A stretch of DNA of 64,000 nucleotides from Bifidobacteriaceae bacterium (lineage in GTDB: Bacteria; Actinomycetota; Actinomycetes; Actinomycetales; Bifidobacteriaceae). A model generated the notes under the pieces. It made no database searches, was not told the DNA's origin, and was given only the letters and a program-made list of their open reading frames with translations. The stretch is from contig JALCQC010000006.1 of the NCBI GenBank assembly GCA_022650895.1, forward strand, positions 1 through 64,000. Direction: 5' to 3'. The translations under genes were made by a program, and so were the position numbers. Of this stretch, positions 16,697-25,688 are shown piece after piece (within the stretch, counting starts at the first letter, position 1; each line of letters starts with the position of its first letter).

Positions 16697-18304
16697 TTAG
16701 TCCTTGGCGTTGAGCGCGGTTGCGGCACGCTCTGCCATCCACTCTTCGACACCGTCGGGGTCGGAGGGGATGAGGGTGCGGCTGAGCCACTCGGGACCAT
16801 TCTCCGTCATGAGGACGTCGTCTTCGATGCGGATGCCGATGCCGCGGTACTCCTCGGGAATCAGCAGATCGTTATCGCGGAAGTAGAGGCCGGGCTCGAT
16901 GGTGAAGATCATTCCAGGGGTGATTTTCGCGTCCTGATAGGACTCGTACCGCGCCTCGGCACAATCGTGGACGTCGATGCCGAGATGGTGCGCCACTCCA
17001 CAGGCGAGCCAGCGACGGTGCTGCTGGCCCTCGGGGCGGAGAGATTCCTCCACAGGGACAGGAAGCAGACCCCATTCGTGCAGGGATTCGGCGATGGAAC
17101 GCATGCACGCGTGATGGATGTCGGAGTAGGTGTGGCCAGGCTGTGCGGCCTCAAAACCAGCCTGCTGGGATTTCAACACGGCTTCGTAGAGACGGCGCTG
17201 CAGTGGGGAGAATTTTCCGGAGACAGGGAAGGTGCGGGTGATGTCTGCGGTGTAGAGGCTGTTGACCTCCACTCCCGCATCGATGAGCAGCATATCCTGC
17301 TTCTGAACCGAACCGGTGTTGCGCATCCAATGGAGTGTCGGAGCGTGGGCACCCGAAGCGACGATGGTGCCGTAGCCGACATCGTTGCCCTCTTCACGTG
17401 CCACGGAGTTGAAAGCGCCTTCGAGCATGCGCTCGCCGTGTTCGGAGCCCACCGCTGAAGGAAGGGTGCTGAGAATCCGGTCGAAGCCATGCTTGGTGGC
17501 GGTGATTGCCTTGCGCATCTCGTTGACTTCGTAGGAATCCTTCACCATGCGTGCGGTCGCAGCGACTTCGTGGAGGAGGTCATCATCGGAATCGTTGGCG
17601 CCGGGATCGGGGAAGCCGTTCTGTTCGCGGACGGTTTCCACCATCGTGGTGATCGCAGGATCCGCCTCCTTGACCACACGGAGACGCACGCTGCCTTCGC
17701 CGGTTCCGACGTTCTTCGCTATCGCGTCGGAAAGCTGTGAGATGTCACGGGTTTCGAAGCCGGTCATCGTCGAGAATTCGTCGAGACCGGGGCGTGGACC
17801 CACCCAATACTCGCCGTAGACCGCCGAGCGGTAGTAGTCGCGCGTGGTGTGATCGGCGCGGGGGTGCAGGTACAGAACGGGGGTGTGTCCTCCGGTAGCG
17901 GAGGAGCTGGAATCGCCGTCAGCGTCGTTCGGTTCGAGAACCAGCACGGCTCCCGCTTCATAGTCCTGGCCGAGGCCGGTGTAGTACGCGAAGGTGGTGT
18001 CAGGCCGGTACGGGTAGTCGCAGTCGTTGTTGCGCACCTTGGCCACGCCTGCCGGGATGACCAGACGATCGCCGGGGAAGTGGCTGCTGAGCGCCTTGAG
18101 GCGTGCAGGAGTGAATCGGGAGGATTCGAGAGGCTGCGTGTCGCTGGCTTCCTCTCCCCATCCCTGCTTCATGAATTCCCTGAAGGCGGGGGAGTCGGGG
18201 CGCAGCGATCGGTTATTCACACGGTCCGAGATGTCACTTTCTTGATGCTTGATCTCTGCATGGCGCGCAGGGGTTTCCACTGCCTGATTCTTGGCGTTAT
18301 CCAT
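16697..18304 (-). CDS. pepP: Xaa-Pro aminopeptidase (M24B)
   Basis: A 535-residue protein from the ATG at 18304, chosen for its AAGGAA site. The N-terminal aminopeptidase P domain carries the characteristic DCDYPYRPDTTFAYYTG. The C-terminal pita-bread domain holds the metal ligands: LLIDAGVEVNSLYTADITRTFPVSG (two Asp), HHLGIDVHD (His) and FTIEPGLYF / GIGIRIEDDVLMTENG (Glu). It removes N-terminal residues before proline. A Ser-rich, variable insertion (SSSSATGG region) interrupts the N-terminal half. It is divergent from folC. Confidence 0.95.
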   Translation of the reverse strand: MDNAKNQAVETPARHAEIKHQESDISDRVNNRSLRPDSPAFREFMKQGWGEEASDTQPLESSRFTPARLKALSSHFPGDRLVIPAGVAKVRNNDCDYPYRPDTTFAYYTGLGQDYEAGAVLVLEPNDADGDSSSSATGGHTPVLYLHPRADHTTRDYYRSAVYGEYWVGPRPGLDEFSTMTGFETRDISQLSDAIAKNVGTGEGSVRLRVVKEADPAITTMVETVREQNGFPDPGANDSDDDLLHEVAATARMVKDSYEVNEMRKAITATKHGFDRILSTLPSAVGSEHGERMLEGAFNSVAREEGNDVGYGTIVASGAHAPTLHWMRNTGSVQKQDMLLIDAGVEVNSLYTADITRTFPVSGKFSPLQRRLYEAVLKSQQAGFEAAQPGHTYSDIHHACMRSIAESLHEWGLLPVPVEESLRPEGQQHRRWLACGVAHHLGIDVHDCAEARYESYQDAKITPGMIFTIEPGLYFRDNDLLIPEEYRGIGIRIEDDVLMTENGPEWLSRTLIPSDPDGVEEWMAERAATALNAKD

Positions 18305-18402
18305 TGGTTTCCTTCCATCTTTTAACGCCATATTAGCCATGCGCTGCGTCATCCTTCTCGCCGTGAGCGTGAGAGTGCTGAAAGTGGAGGGATCTTACTA
18401 AG

Positions 18403-18447
18403 ATGAAGCGATGGCACCGATGGGTGCCTCAAGCCCTCTTTTTATGA
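18403..18447 (+). CDS. Possible 14-residue upstream ORF overlapping the folC start
   Basis: Reading from ATG 18403 gives MKRWHRWVPQALFL then TGA, and that TGA overlaps ATG 18444 (ATGA), a likely folC start. GGAGGG lies 11 bases upstream of the short ORF, while no ribosome site precedes 18444, so the short ORF could deliver ribosomes to folC. The same stretch contains GGCACC-GATG-GGTGCC (18413-18428) and a GAGGG/CCCTC pair followed by TTTTT. Expression of this peptide is inference. Confidence 0.35.
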   Translation: MKRWHRWVPQALFL

Positions 18448-19877
18448 CGGAATGGGAAGCAATAGTGTCACTTGAACATCCACAAACCTCGGATCTGACG
18501 ATGCAGCAGGTATATCGCGAAATCATGAAGCGGGCCCCGGAGCACGCTCCTCAGCCGAGTTTGGAGCGAATGAGGTACGTGCTTGATCTCCTCGGCCATC
18601 CCGAGCAGTCATTCAAAACCATCCACATCACCGGGACGAATGGCAAGGGGTCCACGGCACGGCTTGCCGAAGCGCTCGTGCGGACCTATGGCCTGCGGAC
18701 CGGTTTGTACACCTCGCCCCACCTCGAGGCGGTGAATGAACGCATTGCCATCGACGGCCAGCAGCTTTCCGATGAGAATTTCATCGATATCTATGAGCAG
18801 GTCATCGACTTCATCAATCTCACCGACAAGCACTCCCTTGAAAACGGTGGTGCGCGTATGAGCTTCTTCGAGGTCCTGACCACCATGGCCATCTGGGCTT
18901 TCGCGGATGCTCCGGTTGATGTCGCTGTCATCGAGGTCGGCATGGGCGGCCTCTGGGATGCCACCAACGTCATCGACGCGGACGCGGCAATCATTGGTCC
19001 CGTCGGCATGGACCACATGCAGTGGCTCGGTGACACGGTCGAGAAGATCGCCACGGAGAAGTCCGGCATCATCAAACCGAATTGCACCGCCATCATCGGC
19101 CCACAGGAACATGAGTCCGTCGAAAAGATCCTCGGCGACAAGGCCCGCGATACCGCCGGCGTGACGTTGCTGCGAGATGGTGAGGAGCTAGAGGTCACGA
19201 CCCGTGTTCCGGCGGTCGGCGGGCAGATGGCGACGCTGCGGACTCCCAACGGCACGTACGAGGATGTCCCGATTTCCCTCTTCGGTGAGCACCAGGCCCA
19301 CAACGCTTTGGCGGCGCTCGCCGCGGCCGAAGTAGTGCTTCCCGTCAGCGGAACGCTCGACGGTGATCTGGTCTCCGAGGCCTTCGGCTCGGTCAAGGTC
19401 CCCGGGCGCATCGAAGTGGTGCGCACCTCGCCCACCATCATCATCGACGGCGGCCACAACGTGCAGGCGGTCACCGCTCTGCGCAAGGCCATCGAAGAGA
19501 GTTTCGACTTCCGTCAGCTCGTCGGCATCGTCTCCATGATGGGGGACAAGCAGGTGGAGGAGGTCCTCGGCATTCTGGAGCCTCTGCTGTCGCAGATCGT
19601 GGTGACGCAGAATTCCGAGACGGACCGCGTGATGCCTGTGGACGACCTTGAGAAGGTCGCCATTGGCGTCTTCGGCCCGGACAGGGTGACCAAGGAGGCG
19701 ACCATGCCCGATGCCATTGCGAAGGCGGTCGACCTTGTGGACACCGAGGACGAACTGGGTGTGGGCTACGGTCACGGCGTTCTCATCACCGGCAGCTTCG
19801 TCACGGCGGGCGACGCTCGCCTCCTTCTCAAGGAAACGCCGAACAAGGATCTCATGAAGAAGAAGTCTGAAAGATAA
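18444..19877 (+). CDS. folC: Bifunctional folylpolyglutamate/dihydrofolate synthase
   Basis: A 477-residue Mur-ligase-fold enzyme (488 if begun at 18411) that adds glutamate to folates in the cytosol. Landmarks are the ATP loop HITGTNGKGST, the folate-family TSPHLEAVNERI, EVGMGGLWDATNV, and the DGGHNVQAVTAL segment of the C-terminal domain. The start is uncertain: neither 18411 nor 18444 has a clear ribosome site, and 18444 overlaps the stop of a short upstream ORF. The stop is only 6 bases before smc, so the two are probably cotranscribed. Confidence 0.93.
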   Translation: MTEWEAIVSLEHPQTSDLTMQQVYREIMKRAPEHAPQPSLERMRYVLDLLGHPEQSFKTIHITGTNGKGSTARLAEALVRTYGLRTGLYTSPHLEAVNERIAIDGQQLSDENFIDIYEQVIDFINLTDKHSLENGGARMSFFEVLTTMAIWAFADAPVDVAVIEVGMGGLWDATNVIDADAAIIGPVGMDHMQWLGDTVEKIATEKSGIIKPNCTAIIGPQEHESVEKILGDKARDTAGVTLLRDGEELEVTTRVPAVGGQMATLRTPNGTYEDVPISLFGEHQAHNALAALAAAEVVLPVSGTLDGDLVSEAFGSVKVPGRIEVVRTSPTIIIDGGHNVQAVTALRKAIEESFDFRQLVGIVSMMGDKQVEEVLGILEPLLSQIVVTQNSETDRVMPVDDLEKVAIGVFGPDRVTKEATMPDAIAKAVDLVDTEDELGVGYGHGVLITGSFVTAGDARLLLKETPNKDLMKKKSER

Positions 19878-19883
19878 TTCGGC

Positions 19884-22800
19884 ATGTACCTCAAGGAACT
19901 CACGCTGCGGGGATTCAAATCCTTCGCCTCCGCCACAACACTGCGCTTCGAACCGGGCATCACCGCCGTGGTGGGGCCCAACGGTTCGGGTAAGTCGAAC
20001 ATCGTTGACGCCTTGGCGTGGGTGATGGGCGAACAAGGGGCGAAGACGCTGCGTGGTTCCTCCATGGAAGATGTGATTTTCGCGGGAACCTCGTCGCGTC
20101 CTCCTCTCGGGCGCGCCCAGGTTTCCCTCACCATCGACAACACCGACCACGCACTCGACATCGAGTACTCCGAAGTAACCATCTCCCGCACCATCTTCCG
20201 TTCCGGCGGTTCCGAATATGCCATCAACGGCTCTCCGGTGCGTCTTCTTGACATCCAGGACCTGCTGAGCGACACGGGACTCGGTTCCCAGATGCATGTC
20301 ATTGTGGGGCAGGGCCGCCTCTCCTCCATCCTGCATGCGGATCCGGCGGGACACAGGGCCATCATCGAAGAAGCGGCGGGTATTCTCAAACACCGCAAAC
20401 GCAAGGAACGTTCCCTGCGAAAGCTCAAGTCCACACAGGACAACCTTGCACGACTCGACGATCTTCTCTCCGAAATCAACCGTCAACTAGGACCCCTGGG
20501 ACGCCAAGCCAGAATAAGCAGGCGAGCGGAAGGCATACAGGTCACCATTCGTGACGCAAAGGCCCGGCTTCTGGCCGACGACGCTTCGCAGCTTCACGCC
20601 CAGCGTGAGGCGAACCGCGCAGCTTTGGGAGAGATTCGCTCCCGTCTGGGTACGCAGCAGCGTGAGTTGGCGCGAACGAAGCTGCACATTGAACAGCTGG
20701 AGCAACAGAGCTCCGAGACGAATCCCCTCATCACCGGTCTGACGGACTCCATGCACCGTCTTTCTCAGATCGACGAACGTTACGCCGCATTGGCCTCTCT
20801 TGTTGAGGAACGTGAGAGAACCACGCGATCGCAAGAGGGCAACAGGCCCACGGCCGATCCCGAAATCCTGGAGGCGCGTGCCTCCGATCTTGATATGCAA
20901 GCGGAGAAGCAGACGCACGAAGCACAGAATCTCAAGGTCGCACAGGAGAAGGCGACGGAGGCGCGGGCGAGCACCGAAGCCCAACTCGCCGCAGCACGCC
21001 AGACGCTTGCACAGCTGAGACGCAGCACCAAAGAGCGTGAAAGCAACGTGGCGCGGCTGCAGCAGTTGATGACGCGGCAGGAGACGCTGTTGGACTCATC
21101 TGCGAAGCGCACCGCCGATTTCAAGGCGCAGCAGGCGTCGGTGGCGGAACAGCTCAGTGCGGTGAGTGCGGAGATCGATAATCTCAAGGCACAGGCCGCT
21201 ACATTGGAAACGCAGAATTCCGATACGGATGATGAGATTGGAACCGCACTGGCAGGAGCTCAGGACGAACTGCAGAAACTGCGTGACGAGCAGCAGGGCA
21301 TCGAGAAAACGAAGATCCGTCTCGAGGCGCGTGCCGAAGCGCTGAAGGACACCGTGGATCAGCGACGCACAAGAACGAGTCTTGCCAGGGAGACGCGTGT
21401 GCACTTGCTTGGAAGCGTGGCCACCTTCATTCATGTCGAGGAGGGGTGGGAGGAAGCCATAGCATGCGCGCTGAATCACTTCTCAAGCGCCATGGTGGTT
21501 GGAGAGGTCCACGACCTTGAAACGGCTCTCGCCATCGCACGGGAGAAGAAAACCGAGCAGACGGCATTACTGGCGCCATGGACGGCTTACCACCAGGCAT
21601 CGGCTGCAAAGTCACCGCGTGACCCATTGCAGGCTGGCGCGCCGAACGGTGCACAGACTGATCTGAGAAGTGATCTGGGTACTGACGTGCAAGCTGATTC
21701 GCGGGAGTCTGGAAGCGGCGTCATACGCCCCGCTGCTTCCCTTGTTTCGCCGGCGCAGGCGGCGACAGAGACCTCCGCCGGTATCGTCGCTGCCATCAAA
21801 CGTCTTCTCGCAGGTGTTGGAGTAAGTGAGACGTGGCGTTCGGCCCAGGAATTCATGCGGCGAGAGCATGAGGCAGCAAACCTTCAGCAGGGCAGTACGG
21901 AAGGCGCAAGTGTAGACGGCAGCGGAGTCTGGCGAGAGATCGTCACAAAGGACGGTGAGATCGTCACCGCCATGGGAGTGGTGACGACTCCACGCTCCGC
22001 ACCCAGCGACCTCAGCTTGGTGGCACGCCGACAGAAGTCCCTGGAGGAATCCGCACAGCTGTCCCAGCGGCTTGCTGCATTGACGGAGTCGATCGGGCAG
22101 GCGCAGGAGCGGGTGGATTCTCTGAAATCTCAGCTGGCCACACTCACCGCGCTGCGCACCGAGCGGAAGGCAAAGGCGCGCGAAGTCGCGACGGCTGTGA
22201 AGATGCGGGATAGACAGGTGGAGGAGTATCGTCGCCGGCAAACGCACATCAGTCAGTCGCTGGATTCCATTGCCAAGGAGGTTCTCGCGGCTACCGCCAA
22301 GCGCGATGAACTTGCAGCGGCCCTTGAACAGGCCCGTGAAAGCGGAGACGATTCCTTCAGCCTTGAAGACTTCGAAAAACGCGAGTCGACACTCGAAAAG
22401 GATCTTTCCTCCGCCCGCGAAGCCGAAATGGCGGCAAAGATGGCGGCGGCGGAGGCTTCACGCAAACAGGACTCGTTGAGTCGTCAGGCGCGCATGCTCC
22501 ACGATGACGCCACCCATGCAGCTACCCAGCGACGGGATTACGAGGCTCGCCAGAAGCGACGCCAGAGAATGCTGAAACAACTCGGTGAGCTTCTCGACGA
22601 GATTTCTGGGGTTCGGTCCCTCCTCGCTACGTGCATCCGTCAGGTGAAGGAAAAACGCGAGGCCGCACAGGCACAGGCGTCCGTGCATGACGAGGAGCTG
22701 ACGCAGCTGAGGCATCGGCGCAATGAGTTGGAACCCATCGTCGAGCGCCTCACGGCGCAGGAACACGAGAACGACGTGAACCGGGAACGCTACGCCACTC

Positions 22801-23639
22801 AGTTCGGCCAGCTCACCCAGAAGATCAGCGATGAGCTCGGCATGCAGATGGAGGCGCTTATCGAGGAGTACGGACCGGACAAACCCGTTCCCGTCCTCGA
22901 TGGGCAGGGAGAACCTATTCCAGTGAGCGACGAGTCGCCTGAGACCTACCAAACGGTTCCCTATGTGCGTTCCGAGCAGGAGAAACGCCTGCGCAAGGCT
23001 GAAGCTGACGTGTCCAAATTGGGAAAGATCAACCCTCTGGCCATGGAGGAATTCGATGCGCTCCAGGAGCGTCACAGCTATCTCAACGAGCAACGCAACG
23101 ATGTTGCGCAGTCACGCGACAACCTGATGCGTATCGTCAAGGATCTGGACGCCACCATGGAACGTGTTTTCAAGGAGGCGTTCGACGATGTGGCCGAGGC
23201 CTTCGAAAAGATCTTCGCGGTGCTTTTCCCCGGTGGCACCGGACGGTTGCGCTTGGAAAACAGCGATGACCTCCTCAACACCGGTGTTTTGGTAGAAGCG
23301 AGCCCTGCGGGAAAGCGGGTCAAGCAGTTATCGCTGCTCTCCGGCGGAGAGAAATCGTTGACGGCGCTGGCCTTGCTGCTGGCGGTCTTCACTGCGCGCC
23401 CCAGCCCGTTCTATGTCATGGACGAAGTGGAGGCGGCCCTCGACGACATCAATCTCACCCGTCTTTTGGAGGCGCTGAAGCAGCTGCGCGAACATGCACA
23501 GCTCATCATCATCACCCATCAGCAGCGCACCATGGCCATAGCGGATGCTCTCTATGGAATCACCATGCGTTCGGACGGGGTGACGGCGGTTATCTCTCAG
23601 AAGATGGAGAAGACGGCAGCGGCGACTTCAGCGGAGTAG
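19884..23639 (+). CDS. smc: Chromosome partition/condensin protein SMC
   Basis: A 1251-residue SMC ATPase. The N-terminal Walker A VVGPNGSGKSNIVDALAWVMGEQ comes first, long coiled coils rich in Glu/Lys/Gln flank a central hinge (about residues 510-660), and the C-terminal head has the signature LSLLSGGEKSLTALALLLAVF and Walker B PFYVMDEVEAALDD. With ScpA and ScpB, encoded 15 kb away in this window, it forms the bacterial condensin. It is slightly longer than most (about 1180-1200). The surplus is a low-complexity insert in the hinge region. Its 3' end overlaps the convergent racemase gene by 50 bp. Confidence 0.97.
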   Translation: MYLKELTLRGFKSFASATTLRFEPGITAVVGPNGSGKSNIVDALAWVMGEQGAKTLRGSSMEDVIFAGTSSRPPLGRAQVSLTIDNTDHALDIEYSEVTISRTIFRSGGSEYAINGSPVRLLDIQDLLSDTGLGSQMHVIVGQGRLSSILHADPAGHRAIIEEAAGILKHRKRKERSLRKLKSTQDNLARLDDLLSEINRQLGPLGRQARISRRAEGIQVTIRDAKARLLADDASQLHAQREANRAALGEIRSRLGTQQRELARTKLHIEQLEQQSSETNPLITGLTDSMHRLSQIDERYAALASLVEERERTTRSQEGNRPTADPEILEARASDLDMQAEKQTHEAQNLKVAQEKATEARASTEAQLAAARQTLAQLRRSTKERESNVARLQQLMTRQETLLDSSAKRTADFKAQQASVAEQLSAVSAEIDNLKAQAATLETQNSDTDDEIGTALAGAQDELQKLRDEQQGIEKTKIRLEARAEALKDTVDQRRTRTSLARETRVHLLGSVATFIHVEEGWEEAIACALNHFSSAMVVGEVHDLETALAIAREKKTEQTALLAPWTAYHQASAAKSPRDPLQAGAPNGAQTDLRSDLGTDVQADSRESGSGVIRPAASLVSPAQAATETSAGIVAAIKRLLAGVGVSETWRSAQEFMRREHEAANLQQGSTEGASVDGSGVWREIVTKDGEIVTAMGVVTTPRSAPSDLSLVARRQKSLEESAQLSQRLAALTESIGQAQERVDSLKSQLATLTALRTERKAKAREVATAVKMRDRQVEEYRRRQTHISQSLDSIAKEVLAATAKRDELAAALEQARESGDDSFSLEDFEKRESTLEKDLSSAREAEMAAKMAAAEASRKQDSLSRQARMLHDDATHAATQRRDYEARQKRRQRMLKQLGELLDEISGVRSLLATCIRQVKEKREAAQAQASVHDEELTQLRHRRNELEPIVERLTAQEHENDVNRERYATQFGQLTQKISDELGMQMEALIEEYGPDKPVPVLDGQGEPIPVSDESPETYQTVPYVRSEQEKRLRKAEADVSKLGKINPLAMEEFDALQERHSYLNEQRNDVAQSRDNLMRIVKDLDATMERVFKEAFDDVAEAFEKIFAVLFPGGTGRLRLENSDDLLNTGVLVEASPAGKRVKQLSLLSGGEKSLTALALLLAVFTARPSPFYVMDEVEAALDDINLTRLLEALKQLREHAQLIIITHQQRTMAIADALYGITMRSDGVTAVISQKMEKTAAATSAE

Positions 23640-24348
23640 TTCTCAGTGCCTTCGCTCTCCGAATGGACTCCTGGGCGAGTTCGAACTGGGCGTCGACGAC
23701 TGGCCTCTTCGTGTAGGGGAAGGCCTCCGCGAGAACGGAGAGTTCCGTGCACCCGAGGATGACGGCATCGCAGCTTGTTTCCGCGAACATCGCGTCGAGG
23801 GTGGAGAAATAGAGATCTCTGTCGAGATAATTCTTCTTCTTTATGTCCTCGTAGATGAGGTAGGTCACCTTGTCCTGTATGGCATCGGGGGGTGCGATGA
23901 AGTCGTATCCGGCGGCCTCGATCTCTCGCCGGTACACGCCTTCACGAATGCTTCCGACGGTTCCAAGGAAGCCGATCCGCGGGTTTGTCGCTGCAGGATA
24001 GCGCTTGGAGAGGCTTTCCACCGCCAAGTGGGGCATGTGCAGGATGGGGACGGGCGTGGAGGCCTGGAACTCATCGTAGAAGTAGTGTGCCGTATTGCAC
24101 GCGAGAACGATGAAGCTCGCTCCGATCTGCGTTGCCTTAGCGATGTCGTCGAGGATGAAGGGCAGGGGATTGGGGTTCGACTGGTCGAGGATGTACGCCG
24201 TCCGGTCGGGAACGCTGGCGTCGTTGAACACTACATAGTCGAGGAATTCCTGATCGGACTGTGCGTGTGTGTATTTGTTGACGAGCCGAACATAACTTTC
24301 CGTGGCGATGGAACCCATTCCTCCCAGCACGGCGAAGAAATTCTTCAT
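23590..24348 (-). CDS. Aspartate/glutamate racemase family protein, probable aspartate racemase
   Basis: A 252-residue cofactor-independent racemase with both active-site cysteines in conserved settings: IVLACNTAHYFYDEF (near residue 85) and VILGCTELSVLAEAF (near residue 195). The start at ATG 24348 is preferred over a TTG at 24363 that would overlap the upstream stop. It is the third gene of a murE / ATP-grasp ligase / racemase operon. As in Enterococcus faecium, where a racemase gene accompanies the D-aspartate ligase, it probably makes D-Asp for peptidoglycan cross-bridges. Glutamate racemase is the alternative, less favoured by context. Its 3' end overlaps smc. Confidence 0.85.
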   Translation of the reverse strand: MKNFFAVLGGMGSIATESYVRLVNKYTHAQSDQEFLDYVVFNDASVPDRTAYILDQSNPNPLPFILDDIAKATQIGASFIVLACNTAHYFYDEFQASTPVPILHMPHLAVESLSKRYPAATNPRIGFLGTVGSIREGVYRREIEAAGYDFIAPPDAIQDKVTYLIYEDIKKKNYLDRDLYFSTLDAMFAETSCDAVILGCTELSVLAEAFPYTKRPVVDAQFELAQESIRRAKALRTTPLKSPLPSSPSSER

Positions 24349-24359
24349 ACCTGGACCTG

Positions 24360-25688
24360 TCAATCCTTTTTCTCGACGAAGTACTTCCTGTAATTCTTCG
24401 TATAAATGTAGAACATGTAGCGAATCTGAAGCCAGCGGCGGAACGACATGTCCCGAGAATATTCAAGTGTCGTTCCCCAGTTGCCGTTGTTGAGCATCTC
24501 CTTGGCCTTCTGCTTGTCGGCGTTGTCGCACACGTACTTGTGGAAGATGGAGCGGGGGATTTCGAGCCAGAGCTTGGAACCGTGCGCGTAGAGGGTCTTG
24601 CCGTCGAAGGGGGTGTCTTCGACAAGATCCTCAACGAAATACTGCGCCAGGTTGCAGCCGTTGAGGGTGACGAAGTAACTGGAACGGCCTTGCCGCAGAT
24701 TGATTTCGAACAGCTTGTACTCGCCGTCACGGCTGTCGTACTTCATGTCGAAATTGGCGACGCCGGAATACTTGATCTCCTCGAGGAAGTGTTTGATGCG
24801 GTCGAAGACTTTTTGGTTGAAGTCAGGCGCGATGACGGCGTAGTTTCCCACGGCCACGGGTGTGGGATCCTCCAGAAGCGGGTGACCAAGGAACATCATG
24901 CGCACGCGGTGATGCTGATCCACGTAGGCGTTGAGGACCCGCATGTTCGAGTCGTCTCCGGGAATGAAGTCCTGAATGATGAGCTTCCCTGTGTAGCCGT
25001 TGGCGTAGATCTTGCCCACGACGTCGTCAAGCTCCTCGGGGGTATTGATGATGTAGGCCTTCTTGCGCCCCTCGAAATCCACGGTGAGATATTGAACGGA
25101 GTCCGCAGGCTTGAGCGCCACCGGGTAGCCGAAGGGAAGAGTGTGGTGTGCCCCCGCTGCGGCCTCCTCTTTCGTCACGGTGAAAGTGAGGGGGTGTGGC
25201 AGGTTCATGGTGTCGCAGAGCTCGTAGAAGCTGGCCTTGTTGCTGAGCTGCTCGGTCAGTGCGGGGTCAAGGGTGTTGAAGACGAAGTAGGGGGAGAGCT
25301 GTTCGGAGCATTGCGAGAGTAGGGTGCTGTAGGTGTCTCCGCACGGAATGATGAGATATTTCGTGGTGGGATGTTCCTTGCGCAGCCGCTTGCCCAGGGT
25401 GACCATGGAGGTCCGGAAGGTCTCCAGCTCATCGAAGTGGTCGATGAGGGTGACCGTCACGATCTTGCTGTACTTGGTCGGGGAGAGCTGGAAGTGAGCA
25501 AAGGCCCAGGAGGTGATTCCATATGCCTCGTGGAAGGCGCGTGCCATGCCGTAGACATTGATGTCGCTGCCCAACAGGATCGGTTGGAATTTACTTCCGG
25601 CGGCGTTCTGTGCCGATTTCGGTGCTTGCGTTGTTTGTGCTGCCTGCGTTGATTCCGTCATCGGTGCGTTCTCTGTCTGTTCACTCAT
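24360..25688 (-). CDS. ATP-grasp ligase, probable D-aspartate ligase for peptidoglycan cross-bridge
   Basis: A 442-residue ATP-grasp protein. The start at 25688 overlaps the murE stop (TAATG) and follows AAAGAGG, which discards 29 residues of the track's ORF. An Ala/Gln/Thr-rich tail (to about residue 27) precedes the pre-ATP-grasp domain (ILLGSDINVYGMARAFHEAYG). The ATP-grasp core has PVALKPADSVQYL (ATP-binding Lys), LIIQDFIPGDDSNM and the metal-binding KLFEINLRQGRSSYFV. Its layout resembles enterococcal and lactococcal D-Asp ligases that attach D-Asp to the side-chain amine of residue 3 of UDP-MurNAc-pentapeptide. The flanking murE and racemase support that role. Substrate is inferred. Confidence 0.8.
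   Translation of the reverse strand: MSEQTENAPMTESTQAAQTTQAPKSAQNAAGSKFQPILLGSDINVYGMARAFHEAYGITSWAFAHFQLSPTKYSKIVTVTLIDHFDELETFRTSMVTLGKRLRKEHPTTKYLIIPCGDTYSTLLSQCSEQLSPYFVFNTLDPALTEQLSNKASFYELCDTMNLPHPLTFTVTKEEAAAGAHHTLPFGYPVALKPADSVQYLTVDFEGRKKAYIINTPEELDDVVGKIYANGYTGKLIIQDFIPGDDSNMRVLNAYVDQHHRVRMMFLGHPLLEDPTPVAVGNYAVIAPDFNQKVFDRIKHFLEEIKYSGVANFDMKYDSRDGEYKLFEINLRQGRSSYFVTLNGCNLAQYFVEDLVEDTPFDGKTLYAHGSKLWLEIPRSIFHKYVCDNADKQKAKEMLNNGNWGTTLEYSRDMSFRRWLQIRYMFYIYTKNYRKYFVEKKD

Noticed and set aside
19188-20486. 432-residue minus-strand ORF across folC/smc
   Set aside because: Spans two well-supported plus-strand genes and shows no domain.
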